A stretch of DNA of 64,000 nucleotides. Source: Sphingobacterium micropteri. GTDB lineage: Bacteria > Bacteroidota > Bacteroidia > Sphingobacteriales > Sphingobacteriaceae. The position numbers and the translations under genes are program-made. The stretch covers positions 186,001-250,000 of the forward strand of contig NZ_JACOIK010000003.1 of NCBI RefSeq assembly GCF_014692515.1. The letters are read 5' to 3'. Shown piece after piece: positions 34,918 to 44,170 of the stretch (positions are counted from its first letter, which is position 1; every line of letters starts with the position of its first letter). Below the pieces are notes generated by a model, which searched no databases, was not told where the DNA came from, and worked only from the letters and a program-made list of their open reading frames with translations.

Positions 34918-35550
34918 TCACCTAATCATCCACTTTACACTTTCTGTCCAATCGGAAGCGCCATGTTTGTTACGGGCGCGGACACGGACCCAGATACACT
35001 GCCCGGCGCTATAGCCTTTGATGATATTCTTAAACGACCGCGTGGTGTATCTCATCTCTCCCCAGGCGGGCTCTTTGGTACTGCTATCGATATGATCGGC
35101 GAGATTGTACTCGTAGATCATGTCGCGTCCTACCGGTTGGAACGAAAGTACAGCTTCGCCACTGAGGATACTGTCTTTGAGTACAGGCAAGCCGGGTGTG
35201 TCAGGACTAAGCCCTTTTTTCCGTCCTGTGAATATGGGAAAGCCGGATCGGTACAGTATCGTAAGATCCCCATCTGCAATACGGTTAACGTAGAATGCCA
35301 GTTGCTGCAGGAGGATTGCCAATCGTTTCTTGCTTTCCCGTTTTGCTTCGCGCTGCAACAGACTTCCGCTAAGTGCTTTATGGAGTTTGCTTTCATAATC
35401 TATTATTGCAGCTTTCAATTCTGGAAGTGCAGGGATAGGGGATGGAAAAATGGTTTCGTCGTCCAGTCCGTGTAGGATTGCTTTTGCTTGGATGGCCAAA
35501 TGGGCGTCTTTTGTGCGAAAGAAACTTGATTTAGCACGTTGGTATTTCAT
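34918..35550 (-). CDS. FnIII-like protein of unknown function
   Basis: A 210-residue protein without signal peptide or membrane segment. The first 90 residues look helical and charged (LLQREAKRESKKRLAILLQQ). The C-terminal 85 residues resemble a fibronectin type III domain (PGLPVLKDSILSGEAVLSFQ, then GQCIWVRVRARNKHGASDWT). I recognise the layout as one recurring in Bacteroidota hypothetical proteins but know no function. It is convergent to the HTCS, 26 bases away, and is followed upstream by a repeat-rich gene-free island. A 47-bp remnant matching its 3' end lies at 18911-18957, so the family is, or was, multicopy here. It does not look like a glycan-degradation gene. Confidence 0.7.
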   Translation of the reverse strand: MKYQRAKSSFFRTKDAHLAIQAKAILHGLDDETIFPSPIPALPELKAAIIDYESKLHKALSGSLLQREAKRESKKRLAILLQQLAFYVNRIADGDLTILYRSGFPIFTGRKKGLSPDTPGLPVLKDSILSGEAVLSFQPVGRDMIYEYNLADHIDSSTKEPAWGEMRYTTRSFKNIIKGYSAGQCIWVRVRARNKHGASDWTESVKWMIR

Positions 35551-36484
35551 GTTTTCTCTTTGATCGATTGGGTTTGTCCGGTAGGTTGTTACTTGCGTCC
35601 GAAAACAAACTGCTTGATTCGGAGAGGCGTGTTAAATATAGCTAAAAGTAACTGCTTAAGCAAAATTCCTGTTTACATTTTGTGTTAGGGGGAACGGTTT
35701 TGCGATGGAAGCAATAGCTTTTTGGCGAAGAGTGAATGGTTTCTCCCTAGAGGCAATCCCTTTCTGGGAGAACGTAACTACTTGCTCGATTAAGGCAACC
35801 GAACGATAAGTATGAATACGTAGTATTATTATAATGTTACGTAGTTCCCGCGAGGAGGGAATGCTTTCCGATAAAAAGCAAATGGTAATCTGAGAAAGGT
35901 AGAATGGTTTTCTGAAAAAGTGTCTAGGTCTCGCAATAAAGCCACTGTTCTTTCGGAAAAAGTAGCTAGTAACCAGCTAAAAGGGAATGGGTTCACCGAA
36001 AAAGCGTTTAGGTCTAGCAATAAAACCATTGCTCTTTCGGAAAATGTGAGTGGAAATCAGTAGAAAGGGAAGAGAGGTAGCAAAAACGGGAACTGTTCGA
36101 CTGAAAAAGAAAGTGGGAACAACGTGAAAGTGTTTATTTTTTGTGTCGTTTATATACGTATAGGAAAAAGTAGGATACCCGTCTACGAGAAGAAAACGGT
36201 GGTCTTGTAAAAGTGAATGGTAAATCGAAAAATGTACTTGCAGCTGCCGAGAAACCAGTTAGCTTTCCGCTCGCCTCAGTTCGGAAAGCACAAAACCCGC
36301 AAAGAAACGGCCCGAAAGGGGGGTGGAAAAGACAAAAGGTGAACACCTTTTGCTAAGAAGTCGTTAGATGTTTAATAATGTTACGTAACCTTATTATAAG
36401 GCTACTTTGTTTTAGTTCTTAATGATGGATTTACCAAAGAAATATTCTCACAAATAGTGTTTGAATCTATAAAACAGTTGGGGC
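35551..36484. other. 934-bp gene-free island with degenerate repeats
   Basis: No convincing gene is present. Two short minus-strand frames (35829-36029 and 36134-36346) have strongly biased, Phe/Pro/Leu-rich translations created by the repeats and resemble no known protein. The plus strand is purine-rich, with repeated words such as TTTCGGAAAA and GAATGG. A 13-base direct repeat, ATAATGTTACGTA, occurs at 35831-35843 and 36375-36387 and brackets most of the island. The left copy sits in an imperfect 27-base inverted repeat beginning TACGTAGTATTAT, and the right copy overlaps the palindrome GTTACGTAAC. The base composition and lack of coding sense set it apart from both neighbours. It could be a decayed mobile or non-autonomous element, or remains of a lost gene. 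Confidence 0.5.
35902..36068. repeat. Two tandem degenerate ~83-bp units
   Basis: Unit A (35902-35984) and unit B (35985-36068) both begin GAATGG, carry TAGGTCT and GCAATAAA in the middle, then CTTTCGGAAAA, and end AAAGG. By eye about three quarters of positions agree, with a one-base indel. Each unit holds two TTTCnGAAAA-like words roughly 40 bases apart, suggesting a shorter ancestral repeat. Further weak copies appear on both sides. Confidence 0.6.
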
Positions 36485-37549
36485 TTATAATCCCCATTTT
36501 TCTATTAATTTATCAGCCTCCGCTTTGGTGAGATGAATAACCGCGCCATGCTTGAGTGAGGTAAAATTAGTAGTTTTCATAACGCCTTGGTTGAACTGTC
36601 CGAGATTTTGGAAGTTTACGAAATCTGTTGTTTCACTGAAACCAAAATTGTGAACCGATTGCCCGTAGCAATCATACATCAGTACCCATTTTTCTTCGCC
36701 AATGCGTTTCCATACGTTAGGAGCTTCACAGGCTTGAGGTTCCGGATCATACCAACGAGGGTCGAATACGTAACCTCCGTTTGCACGATCCGATACAGCT
36801 TGCTTAATACCCGCGACCCCATCATGCGAAACGTAGAACATCCGGTATTTGTCGCCTACTTTAGTAATATCGGCATCCAATGCAGTGATTTTTTCGTCGG
36901 GATATTCAAATAGTATCTGCGGGGTGGATTCCAAACGGTCGAAATCATCATTGACATAAGCGTAATATAATTTTGCGGCATCTGTGCGGTGCCGCATGGT
37001 AAAGTAAATCATCAGTTTTCCGACTTCTTCATCGAAGGTGATCTCGGGAGCCCATGCACATCCGATATCCTGAAAGAAGGGAGCCTGGTTGTCTAACCGT
37101 AGGTTTGCGCGTTTCCAATGGATCAGATCGGGGGACTTCATGAGGACCAACCCGCGGTTGTTTCCCCAGCCATAGTCTTCGCGCTCCCATTCGGCATCGC
37201 GATATCCGGCTTGCTGAGCATAGATGTGCAGATCGGTCATGGCTAGATAAAAGGCTCCGTCCGGGCCCCGGTAAATATGTGGATCCCGGATACCTTTTTG
37301 GTCGGCAATAGTATCGCCCGCGATAATGGAGTTGCCGTCGTTCAGTGCGGTAAAGGTATAACCGTCATGGCTTAACGCCATATGTAAACTATGGGTGTCG
37401 TCGTTATGAAAAACCATGAGGTAAGCACTCATGTCTTTTTCTGTCGGAGCTTGTTGTGCTTTACTTTGTGTGACGCCGATAACCACACAGTATAAAAGCA
37501 AGAGGGGGCTAAGATAGGTCTGTCTTTTTATTGAATTTGTGTTCATCAT
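36485..37549 (-). CDS. GH43-like exported arabinosidase
   Basis: A 354-residue five-bladed propeller protein with a signal peptide (about 1-32, ending SKAQQ). The frame opens at a TTG (37576), but the ATG at 37549 is preferred. GH43 landmarks are YLMVFHNDDTHSLHMALSHD, GIRDPHIYRGPDG (probable catalytic Asp), CAWAPEITFDEEVGKLMIYF, ALDADITKVGDKYRMFYVSH (second Asp) and QACEAPNVWK (probable general acid Glu). It is divergent from the BNR_4 and double-GH43 genes. Its sequence is clearly related to the N-terminal half of the protein at 39624, so one is probably a duplication of the other. Release of arabinofuranose or galactose units is likely from family membership; the exact linkage is not readable. 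Confidence 0.85.
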   Translation of the reverse strand: MMNTNSIKRQTYLSPLLLLYCVVIGVTQSKAQQAPTEKDMSAYLMVFHNDDTHSLHMALSHDGYTFTALNDGNSIIAGDTIADQKGIRDPHIYRGPDGAFYLAMTDLHIYAQQAGYRDAEWEREDYGWGNNRGLVLMKSPDLIHWKRANLRLDNQAPFFQDIGCAWAPEITFDEEVGKLMIYFTMRHRTDAAKLYYAYVNDDFDRLESTPQILFEYPDEKITALDADITKVGDKYRMFYVSHDGVAGIKQAVSDRANGGYVFDPRWYDPEPQACEAPNVWKRIGEEKWVLMYDCYGQSVHNFGFSETTDFVNFQNLGQFNQGVMKTTNFTSLKHGAVIHLTKAEADKLIEKWGL

Positions 37550-37765
37550 ATAAAGGTTTACATCTAGGTGTAACAATAAAATTTCTTAAATAAACGAAAT
37601 TTACTTGACAAATGTAAAAATAACATTTATTTTTATTTCACACTATGGCCATTGGCTTGGATGAATGGATTTTAAACCTATTTGGGCAATTTACAGACAC
37701 AAAAACGGGCATATTTGTACATTTTTGTGCAGCAATATCCAAATTTATAGACTTAATCAAATGAC

Positions 37766-39598
37766 ATGGATAATATGGTCAAAAAAATATGCTACATAGT
37801 TTTACTTCTTTTAGCGCATCTTTTGAATGTTGCTGCTCCAGTTTTCGGACAAGGATATGAAGTATCTCCCGAAGGAGCATGGTGTTGGTTTGCCGATCCG
37901 AGAGCTATCCATCATGAAAACCCCAAAAAGAAAATCCAAAAAACATATATCGGTTATATTGATGTGCACGGCAACATCAAGGCGATGCAGTACGACTTCG
38001 TAAAAAACGAACAGGTGGAGGTATTGATACGCTCTTGGTTTCAGCCCGACGATCACAATAATCCTACGTTTTTAGTGTTACCCGATGACCGGGTGATGGT
38101 ATTTTATTCCCGCCACACCGATGAACGCTGTTTTTATTACCGGATTTCACAAAAGCCAGGTGATATCACGACACTAGGTGAAGAAAAAAGGCTGGAAACA
38201 GATCACAATACAACCTATCCGTCACCTTTTATCTTGGCAGACGATCCGGAACATTTTTATCTCTGTTGGCGAGGGCTGAACTGGCATCCGACGATCGCTC
38301 GTTTGTCCTTACCGGATGCAGCAGACAATGTAGCCTTTGTAGGTGAACCACGTCAGATTGTCCAATCTACAGGTTCCCGACCTTATGCTAAATATGTATC
38401 CAATGGTAAAGACAAAATTTATATCGCGTATACAACAGGACATCCAGATAATGAAAATCCAAACTTTTTGTATTTCAGTTATGTGGATATAAATAGCCTG
38501 ACATTGCACGATGTACAGGGTACTGCACTCGCGAAAATTGAAGAGGGGGCTTTTCGTGTCAACAAAACCGATGCATATCTACAAGAGTTTCCGGCCACCG
38601 TGGTGGATAATCCAGAACAGCGTGATTGGGTTTGGCAGGTGGCCATTGATAAAGATGGCTCTCCGGTCATTGCCTTTGTGCGGATCAGTGAAGACAAAAA
38701 GTCGCACGATTATTATTACGGGAGGTGGACAGGAGCAGCGTGGGAAAAGACGTTTTTAGCAAACGGTGGCGGACATTTTCACCAGACGGAAAACTTAGAA
38801 ATGTGTTATAGCGGCGGAATGGCAATTAATCCGGATAAGGTAAATGAGATATATTGTTCCGTCCCAATGGATGGTACGCATGGATATGTATATGAGTTGA
38901 TAAAATATACCCTTGATGATGCCGGTGATATCCTGTCGACGGAAGCGATTACCTCCAACTCACCTAAGAATAATATACGACCTTATATGATCAAGGGAAG
39001 TCTGGGGATACCGCTGCGCCTGACTTGGATGCATGGGGATTATTATGATTGGATTGTAAGCAAGTCGCGTCCGGGTTATCCAACGGCGATTCACAGTGAC
39101 TTTGAAGGCATGAACACGGCTGTTGATCTTGCCAAAGGAGTCGTTAGCAAGGAGAATGGTTTTCAAGGCAAACTTGGCAAAAGATTTACCATTTCATTGG
39201 ATGTAGTGACCGATACGACAAATTATGAAGGCACGTTGTTCCAGATTGGAGATTTGTCTTATCGGTTGGATAGCAATAGCTTGAAACCACAAGTTGAGTT
39301 TAAAGGAACAATATACCCTAGCACGAATGTACTTGGCTCTGCAGATAGTTGGAGACAGTATAACCGTGGTACAAGCGGAAAATGGTATGTTCCTGAAAAA
39401 CTACAGCGTTTCAAGTTGATCTTAACGTATGAAAAAGGAATCTTGTATACCTATATCAATGGTCTGTTAGATCAATGTATAGTGATTGGGAAAATCAATC
39501 AACCAGCTGTTAAATGGACATCCCTCAATAGTTGGGTTCAAGGTATTCACGTTTATAATCGCGTATTAAATAATCAGGAGATAATCGCCCTCCATTAA
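37766..39598 (+). CDS. BNR_4 propeller protein with C-terminal lectin-like domain (GH145-like)
   Basis: A 610-residue exported protein with a signal peptide (about 1-29, ending PVFGQ). Residues 32-450 match the BNR_4 seven-bladed propeller pattern, starting with GAWCWFADPRAIHHE and repeating short segments such as TYPSPFI and YAKYVSNG. The BNR_4 family includes GH145 enzymes, which remove rhamnose capping glucuronate in arabinogalactan, and some polysaccharide lyases. Residues 460-608 look like a concanavalin-like sandwich (RFTISLDVVTDT, FKLILTYEKGILYTYINGLL), unusual for GH145, and may bind glycan. The histidine pair at 49-50 is a candidate active-site feature. It is followed after 25 bases by a double GH43 gene, so the two act together. 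The catalytic assignment is tentative. Confidence 0.75.
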   Translation: MDNMVKKICYIVLLLLAHLLNVAAPVFGQGYEVSPEGAWCWFADPRAIHHENPKKKIQKTYIGYIDVHGNIKAMQYDFVKNEQVEVLIRSWFQPDDHNNPTFLVLPDDRVMVFYSRHTDERCFYYRISQKPGDITTLGEEKRLETDHNTTYPSPFILADDPEHFYLCWRGLNWHPTIARLSLPDAADNVAFVGEPRQIVQSTGSRPYAKYVSNGKDKIYIAYTTGHPDNENPNFLYFSYVDINSLTLHDVQGTALAKIEEGAFRVNKTDAYLQEFPATVVDNPEQRDWVWQVAIDKDGSPVIAFVRISEDKKSHDYYYGRWTGAAWEKTFLANGGGHFHQTENLEMCYSGGMAINPDKVNEIYCSVPMDGTHGYVYELIKYTLDDAGDILSTEAITSNSPKNNIRPYMIKGSLGIPLRLTWMHGDYYDWIVSKSRPGYPTAIHSDFEGMNTAVDLAKGVVSKENGFQGKLGKRFTISLDVVTDTTNYEGTLFQIGDLSYRLDSNSLKPQVEFKGTIYPSTNVLGSADSWRQYNRGTSGKWYVPEKLQRFKLILTYEKGILYTYINGLLDQCIVIGKINQPAVKWTSLNSWVQGIHVYNRVLNNQEIIALH

Positions 39599-39623
39599 TC
39601 TAACACATATATTCAGACAAAAT

Positions 39624-41585
39624 ATGATGAAAAGTTCAGACCAAGTATCAAAAACCCTATTGGGCGCATTGTTTTTCTTTTGTTTATTGTTCCACCCGCC
39701 GTATATACACGGGCAATCGCAAACGCAGGAATCTAAATTTGAGGGGTACTTATTTGCTTATTTTGAAGGCTCGGGCGAAAGGGACGAACAGGAACAACTT
39801 CGCTTGGCTGTTAGTGCGGATGCAACAAATTGGACAGCCCTGAATGGAAACAGACCTATTCTGGCGTCCTCCGATATCTCCCAAACCGGGGGTATACGTG
39901 ACCCACATTTGTATCGGAGAGAGGGGGATGATCGTTTCTATATGGTCGCGACAGATATGTTTACGATGCGCGACGGTTGGGATAGCAACCCGGGTATTAT
40001 CTTAATGAAATCGGACGATCTGATCGATTGGAAGCATAGTATTTTGGATCTGGCTAAATTATACCCTAAAAAGTTTGGGAATGTGAAATGGGTATGGGCA
40101 CCGCAGGTTTTCTATGATAAAAAAGTAGGAAAATACCTCGTATATTTTACCGTTCGCTTGCATGACAATACCAAACTGGATTTTTATGGCGCGTATGCGA
40201 ATAAAGATTTTACAGGATTTGAAAAAGAGCCTACATTGTTGTTTAGCCCCAAGTTTGGCGGTATCGATGGTGATATTATTTACAAAGATGGGCTTTACCA
40301 CTTCTTTTATAAAGGAAATACCAAAGACGCCGAAGGGAAAGAATTCAAAAATGGCATTCAACAAGCAACCAGTAAATCGTTGAAAGGGCCTTGGAAAGAG
40401 GATTTTATCTATTTGGATGCCTATGCGGATACATCTATGGTGGTTGAAGGATCGAGTGTCTTCAAGCTGAATGATAGCGATGAATATATCTTGATGTATG
40501 ATCTTTATGCTGACGGACGGTATGAATTCCAACGGAGTACGGATTTGTTTGACTTTACAACGGAAACAGAATCATTTAATAAGAATTTCCATCCGCGTCA
40601 TGGAAGCGTCATTGGCATTACGAAACAGGTAGCACGTCGTCTACATGCGAAATGGGGAGGTGTGCCGACGGCATTGCTACAGCCTCTCGAAAAAGGAGAT
40701 CGTTATCATTTCGAAGCAAAAGGCAACCCGATTATTACCCATCATTATACGGCAGATCCTGCGGCTCTTGTACAAGGGGATACCTTATGGTTATATGCTG
40801 GGCATGATTTTGCGGGAGGTCAGCGGGGATATAAGATGAAAGACTGGTTGGTGTTTTCTACGACCGATATGAAAAATTGGACAGAATATCCAGTGCCGAT
40901 GAAAATAACGGATTTTTCCTGGGCAAAAAGTGGTGATGCGTTTGCGGCAGATATGGTGAAACGTAACGGCAAATATTATTGTTATATCAGCACGAACTGG
41001 TCGGGAATCGGCGTCGCCGTGTCTGATCGTCCCGAAGGGCCATTCAAAGACGCTTTGGGTAAGCCGCTGTTGACAAATGATGACTGTTTTGCATCGACCC
41101 ATTCCTGGGCTTGCATTGATCCGGCAGTATTTATTGATGACGATGGACAAGCATGGATTTTTTGGGGAAACAGAGAGTGTTATTATGCGAAGCTAAAAGA
41201 TAATATGATCGAGATTGATGGCGAGATCAAACAAGTACAATTTGATGGCTTTAGCTTTACCGAGGCACCATGGATCCATACCTATAATGGCAAGTATTAT
41301 TTGACCTATGCCACGGAATTTCCCGAAAAAATTGCGTATGCTACGGCAGACAATATCGAAGGTCCCTATGAATATAAGGGTATTCTCAATGAAATTGCTG
41401 GCAATAGCAACACGAACCATCAGGCTATCGTCCAATTTAAAGGAGATTGGTATTTTATATACCATAATGGCGGTATTAATACGGATGGAGGCAGCTATAG
41501 CCGTTCGATATGCATCGATCGGTTATACCATGATGATGACGGGACAATCAAGCGTATTGTGATGACCACAGAAGGGGTACAATAA
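39624..41585 (+). CDS. Two-domain GH43 enzyme
   Basis: A 653-residue exported protein (signal peptide about 1-31) with two complete five-bladed propellers. The first (about 36-340) resembles the protein at 36485: YLFAYFEGSGERDEQEQLRL, GGIRDPHLYRREGDD, WVWAPQVFYDKKVGKYLVYF, IDGDIIYKDGLYHFFY, MVVEGSSVFK. The second (about 360-650) is a different GH43 type with the base Asp in HHYTADPAAL, a second Asp in CIDPAVFIDDDG and an acid Glu in FTEAPWIHTYNGKYYL. Both active sites look intact, so the protein could remove two kinds of residue in turn. It follows the BNR_4 gene by 25 bases and ends at a bidirectional terminator. Confidence 0.9.
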   Translation: MMKSSDQVSKTLLGALFFFCLLFHPPYIHGQSQTQESKFEGYLFAYFEGSGERDEQEQLRLAVSADATNWTALNGNRPILASSDISQTGGIRDPHLYRREGDDRFYMVATDMFTMRDGWDSNPGIILMKSDDLIDWKHSILDLAKLYPKKFGNVKWVWAPQVFYDKKVGKYLVYFTVRLHDNTKLDFYGAYANKDFTGFEKEPTLLFSPKFGGIDGDIIYKDGLYHFFYKGNTKDAEGKEFKNGIQQATSKSLKGPWKEDFIYLDAYADTSMVVEGSSVFKLNDSDEYILMYDLYADGRYEFQRSTDLFDFTTETESFNKNFHPRHGSVIGITKQVARRLHAKWGGVPTALLQPLEKGDRYHFEAKGNPIITHHYTADPAALVQGDTLWLYAGHDFAGGQRGYKMKDWLVFSTTDMKNWTEYPVPMKITDFSWAKSGDAFAADMVKRNGKYYCYISTNWSGIGVAVSDRPEGPFKDALGKPLLTNDDCFASTHSWACIDPAVFIDDDGQAWIFWGNRECYYAKLKDNMIEIDGEIKQVQFDGFSFTEAPWIHTYNGKYYLTYATEFPEKIAYATADNIEGPYEYKGILNEIAGNSNTNHQAIVQFKGDWYFIYHNGGINTDGGSYSRSICIDRLYHDDDGTIKRIVMTTEGVQ

Positions 41586-41604
41586 AGAAAAGAAATAAAT
41601 AAAG

Positions 41605-41638
41605 AAAAAAGCGCTTTGTTTTGTTACAGCGCTTTTTT
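41605..41638. terminator. Bidirectional terminator between GH43 and GH2 genes
   Basis: AAAAAAGCGCT and AGCGCTTTTTT form an 11-base stem around a 12-base loop, with A and T tracts on both sides, between convergent genes that stop at 41585 and 41644. Confidence 0.85.
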
Positions 41639-41643
41639 CTTTA

Positions 41644-44145
41644 TTAGTTTAACGTAATCTCTACATCGGCTGCTTCTAGCCAAGGAGCTGTAAACCGCAC
41701 AGCTAATTTTTCGTCTGGATTCCCATTGGCTTGTACATATACAATCATTTTACCGTGGTATACACGTTGTTTATTGTCTGTGTAATCACCCATATCGGAG
41801 TTATTACCAGCTTCCATGCCTAGCAATCTACCCTTTCCAGCAACTTGGCAGGTGATTTCATCCTCCGCCAAGATAACCGGTAGGCCATCCTCATCGACAA
41901 TCTGCAATTCGATTTGTGCAACACCTCCCTGAGCTTGCACGGACGTACTATTCGACGGTATGATCTGGATAGCATGCGGCTTTTTACTGGATTGAATATG
42001 TTGACGAACTACCTCTTGGTTGTTGTCATCTAGTCCGATCACTTCCAGTTTTCCAGCTGTATATGGAATATCCCAGTAAATAATTCCATGCTCATCGTTG
42101 TAGGCTTTGGTTTCACCAACTACTTTTCCGTTGAGTTCTAGTCGTGCTTGTGCACTGTTGGTGTAGCACACCACGCGTATCTGTTGTCCTTCTTGATAAT
42201 TCCAGGTCGGCCAAGCATCCATGGATGGAGCCTGATCTTTTTGTTGCCCTTGTTCGGCTTCTAGTCTAGACCATACATCGGTCGCAGCACCACCACCTTG
42301 TAGCGGATATGTGCCTAAGTGTGCCACGGGTTTGTCTGCCCATAGCGCTTGACGGAAATGCCCACGTGGTTTCACAAAACCTGCAAAATCTAATAATCCG
42401 GAATAGAACCCACGAGATGGCCAGCGGCCGGATTCGCCAAGATAGTCGATACCTGTCCAAAGAAACTGCCCGAAGATATGTTCGTTGTCACGTACAGCTT
42501 TCCACGCACCCATGTCGTGGCGGTTTTCACTTCCGTAAATAACACGTGCGGGATACCGCTCATGATCCCGATGGTAAAAGCTTTCGGTATAATTATAGCC
42601 GGCGATATCTAATGCACTAGGATACTCCGTTTCATTAGACATGGCTACCCCTGCTAATCCAGCCGTTATCGGGCGGTTGTCGAATTTGCGCACGACCGCT
42701 GCGAGACGTTTAGCAATAGCGCCCAGACGCATTGCATCTGGAGCATCTTTTTTGTATCCTCCAAACATGGCTTGTGTAAACCCACTTTCGGCACCACCAT
42801 CTAGCACGGGGTGGGAGTAGGGATCGTTAGGATAATCTACCTCATTACCGATACTCCAGGCGAAGATGGAGATGTGGTTGCGGTCGCGTTTCACCATGTC
42901 TTCCAGATCTTTTTCGCCCCATTCTTCAAAGAAATCATACGATCCTTGGAATCCTGGCGTTCCTACGTTCCAGCCTTCCAACCATTTTCTCTTAGGAAAT
43001 TCCCATTCATCATATGCTTCGTTCATGACGAGGAGGCCAAGCTCATCGCACAACGCATATAAAGAAGGAGCTTGCGGGTTATGACTGGTACGGATAGCAT
43101 TCACGCCGAGTTCTTTTAAAGCTAATAAACGGCGACGCCAAACTTCCGGATAGGCTTCGGCACCTAACACACCCGAATCATGGTGGATACAGACCCCTTT
43201 CATTTTCATCCATTCACCGTTAAGCGCAAAACCTTTGTTAGGATCAAAAGTTAAGGTACGGAAGCCTGTTTTGACTTCTGATTCGTCGATCTGCTCTTTT
43301 CCTTGTAGAACGCGGGTCCTTAATGTATACTGATGTGGCGTTTCTAAGCTCCACAATTTTGGGTTTTTCACGTCCAGTGAGGTTTGTACCTCTTCACGCC
43401 CACCAGCCGCCAATGTTGTTTTTGTGGTTTTCTTTGCTACGACCTGACCTTGGGGATCTAGAAGTTCTGTCAGTACAGACAACGATGTTGTTTGGCCTGT
43501 TTCATTTTGTACAGCCGTTTGTACGTGCAGTGTTCCCCGGTTGTTTTTAACTTCCGGATAGGCGTACACACCCCATTGCTCTATATGGATTGGGTTAGCA
43601 CGTACCAACCATACATCTCGATAGATTCCTGAACCGGTATACCAGCGGGAGTCGGCGTCTTGGCTGTGGTCTACTTTGACCGCTATAGTGTTTTCTTCGC
43701 CATATTTGATATAGGGTGTAATGTCGTAGTTGAGCGAGATATATCCATTCGGACGTTTGCCAATCGATTGTCCGTTGACAAACACTTCACTGCGGTTGTA
43801 CACGCCTTCAAAATAAATATAGAGTTTTTTACCCTTGTCTTTCTGCGAAAAGTTTATGGTCTTTCTATACCATCCAATACCGCCGGGTAGGTATCCGGTG
43901 GCACTTGCCAAGGTAGGACTCAGGGGCTGTTTCACACTCCAATCGTGCGGCAGTTGAACAGAACGCCATGAGCGACCCAATTGATCCTGTGCGATAGCTT
44001 GGTCGGTATCGCCAAGATGGAAACGCCAGTTATTATTTATTTTTTCTGCCTGGCCGAAGCCCGGTTGTGCGAAGACGGCGTATGGTATTCCACCTGTGAG
44101 TAACCAAACGAAAGCTAGGGGTAATAAAGACTTTGTTTTTATCAT
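41644..44145 (-). CDS. GH2 beta-galactosidase-like glycosidase
   Basis: An exported 833-residue GH2 enzyme (signal peptide about 1-26). The N-terminal jelly roll shows RSVQLPHDWSVKQPLSP and GGIGWYRKTI. The immunoglobulin-like domain follows, and the TIM barrel carries acid/base E435 in FAWSIGNEVDYP and nucleophile E540 in VIYGSENRHD. C-terminal sandwich domains include EITCQVAGKGRLLGMEAG. This layout is that of Bacteroidota beta-galactosidases; some close relatives are beta-glucuronidases or exo-galactosidases. It is the last gene of a SusC-SusD-lipoprotein-GH2 run, 25 bases after the lipoprotein. Removal of terminal galactose or glucuronate from arabinogalactan side chains would suit the neighbours. 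Confidence 0.92.
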   Translation of the reverse strand: MIKTKSLLPLAFVWLLTGGIPYAVFAQPGFGQAEKINNNWRFHLGDTDQAIAQDQLGRSWRSVQLPHDWSVKQPLSPTLASATGYLPGGIGWYRKTINFSQKDKGKKLYIYFEGVYNRSEVFVNGQSIGKRPNGYISLNYDITPYIKYGEENTIAVKVDHSQDADSRWYTGSGIYRDVWLVRANPIHIEQWGVYAYPEVKNNRGTLHVQTAVQNETGQTTSLSVLTELLDPQGQVVAKKTTKTTLAAGGREEVQTSLDVKNPKLWSLETPHQYTLRTRVLQGKEQIDESEVKTGFRTLTFDPNKGFALNGEWMKMKGVCIHHDSGVLGAEAYPEVWRRRLLALKELGVNAIRTSHNPQAPSLYALCDELGLLVMNEAYDEWEFPKRKWLEGWNVGTPGFQGSYDFFEEWGEKDLEDMVKRDRNHISIFAWSIGNEVDYPNDPYSHPVLDGGAESGFTQAMFGGYKKDAPDAMRLGAIAKRLAAVVRKFDNRPITAGLAGVAMSNETEYPSALDIAGYNYTESFYHRDHERYPARVIYGSENRHDMGAWKAVRDNEHIFGQFLWTGIDYLGESGRWPSRGFYSGLLDFAGFVKPRGHFRQALWADKPVAHLGTYPLQGGGAATDVWSRLEAEQGQQKDQAPSMDAWPTWNYQEGQQIRVVCYTNSAQARLELNGKVVGETKAYNDEHGIIYWDIPYTAGKLEVIGLDDNNQEVVRQHIQSSKKPHAIQIIPSNSTSVQAQGGVAQIELQIVDEDGLPVILAEDEITCQVAGKGRLLGMEAGNNSDMGDYTDNKQRVYHGKMIVYVQANGNPDEKLAVRFTAPWLEAADVEITLN

Positions 44146-44170
44146 GCTATATCAAATCAAGTATCAGATG

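Noticed and set aside
34963..35475. 170-codon plus-strand frame
   Set aside because: It is the complement of the FnIII-like gene, which has the coherent domain pattern.
35829..36346. Two short minus-strand frames of 66 and 70 codons
   Set aside because: Their translations are low-complexity Phe/Pro/Leu strings produced by DNA repeats, without start signals or family resemblance.
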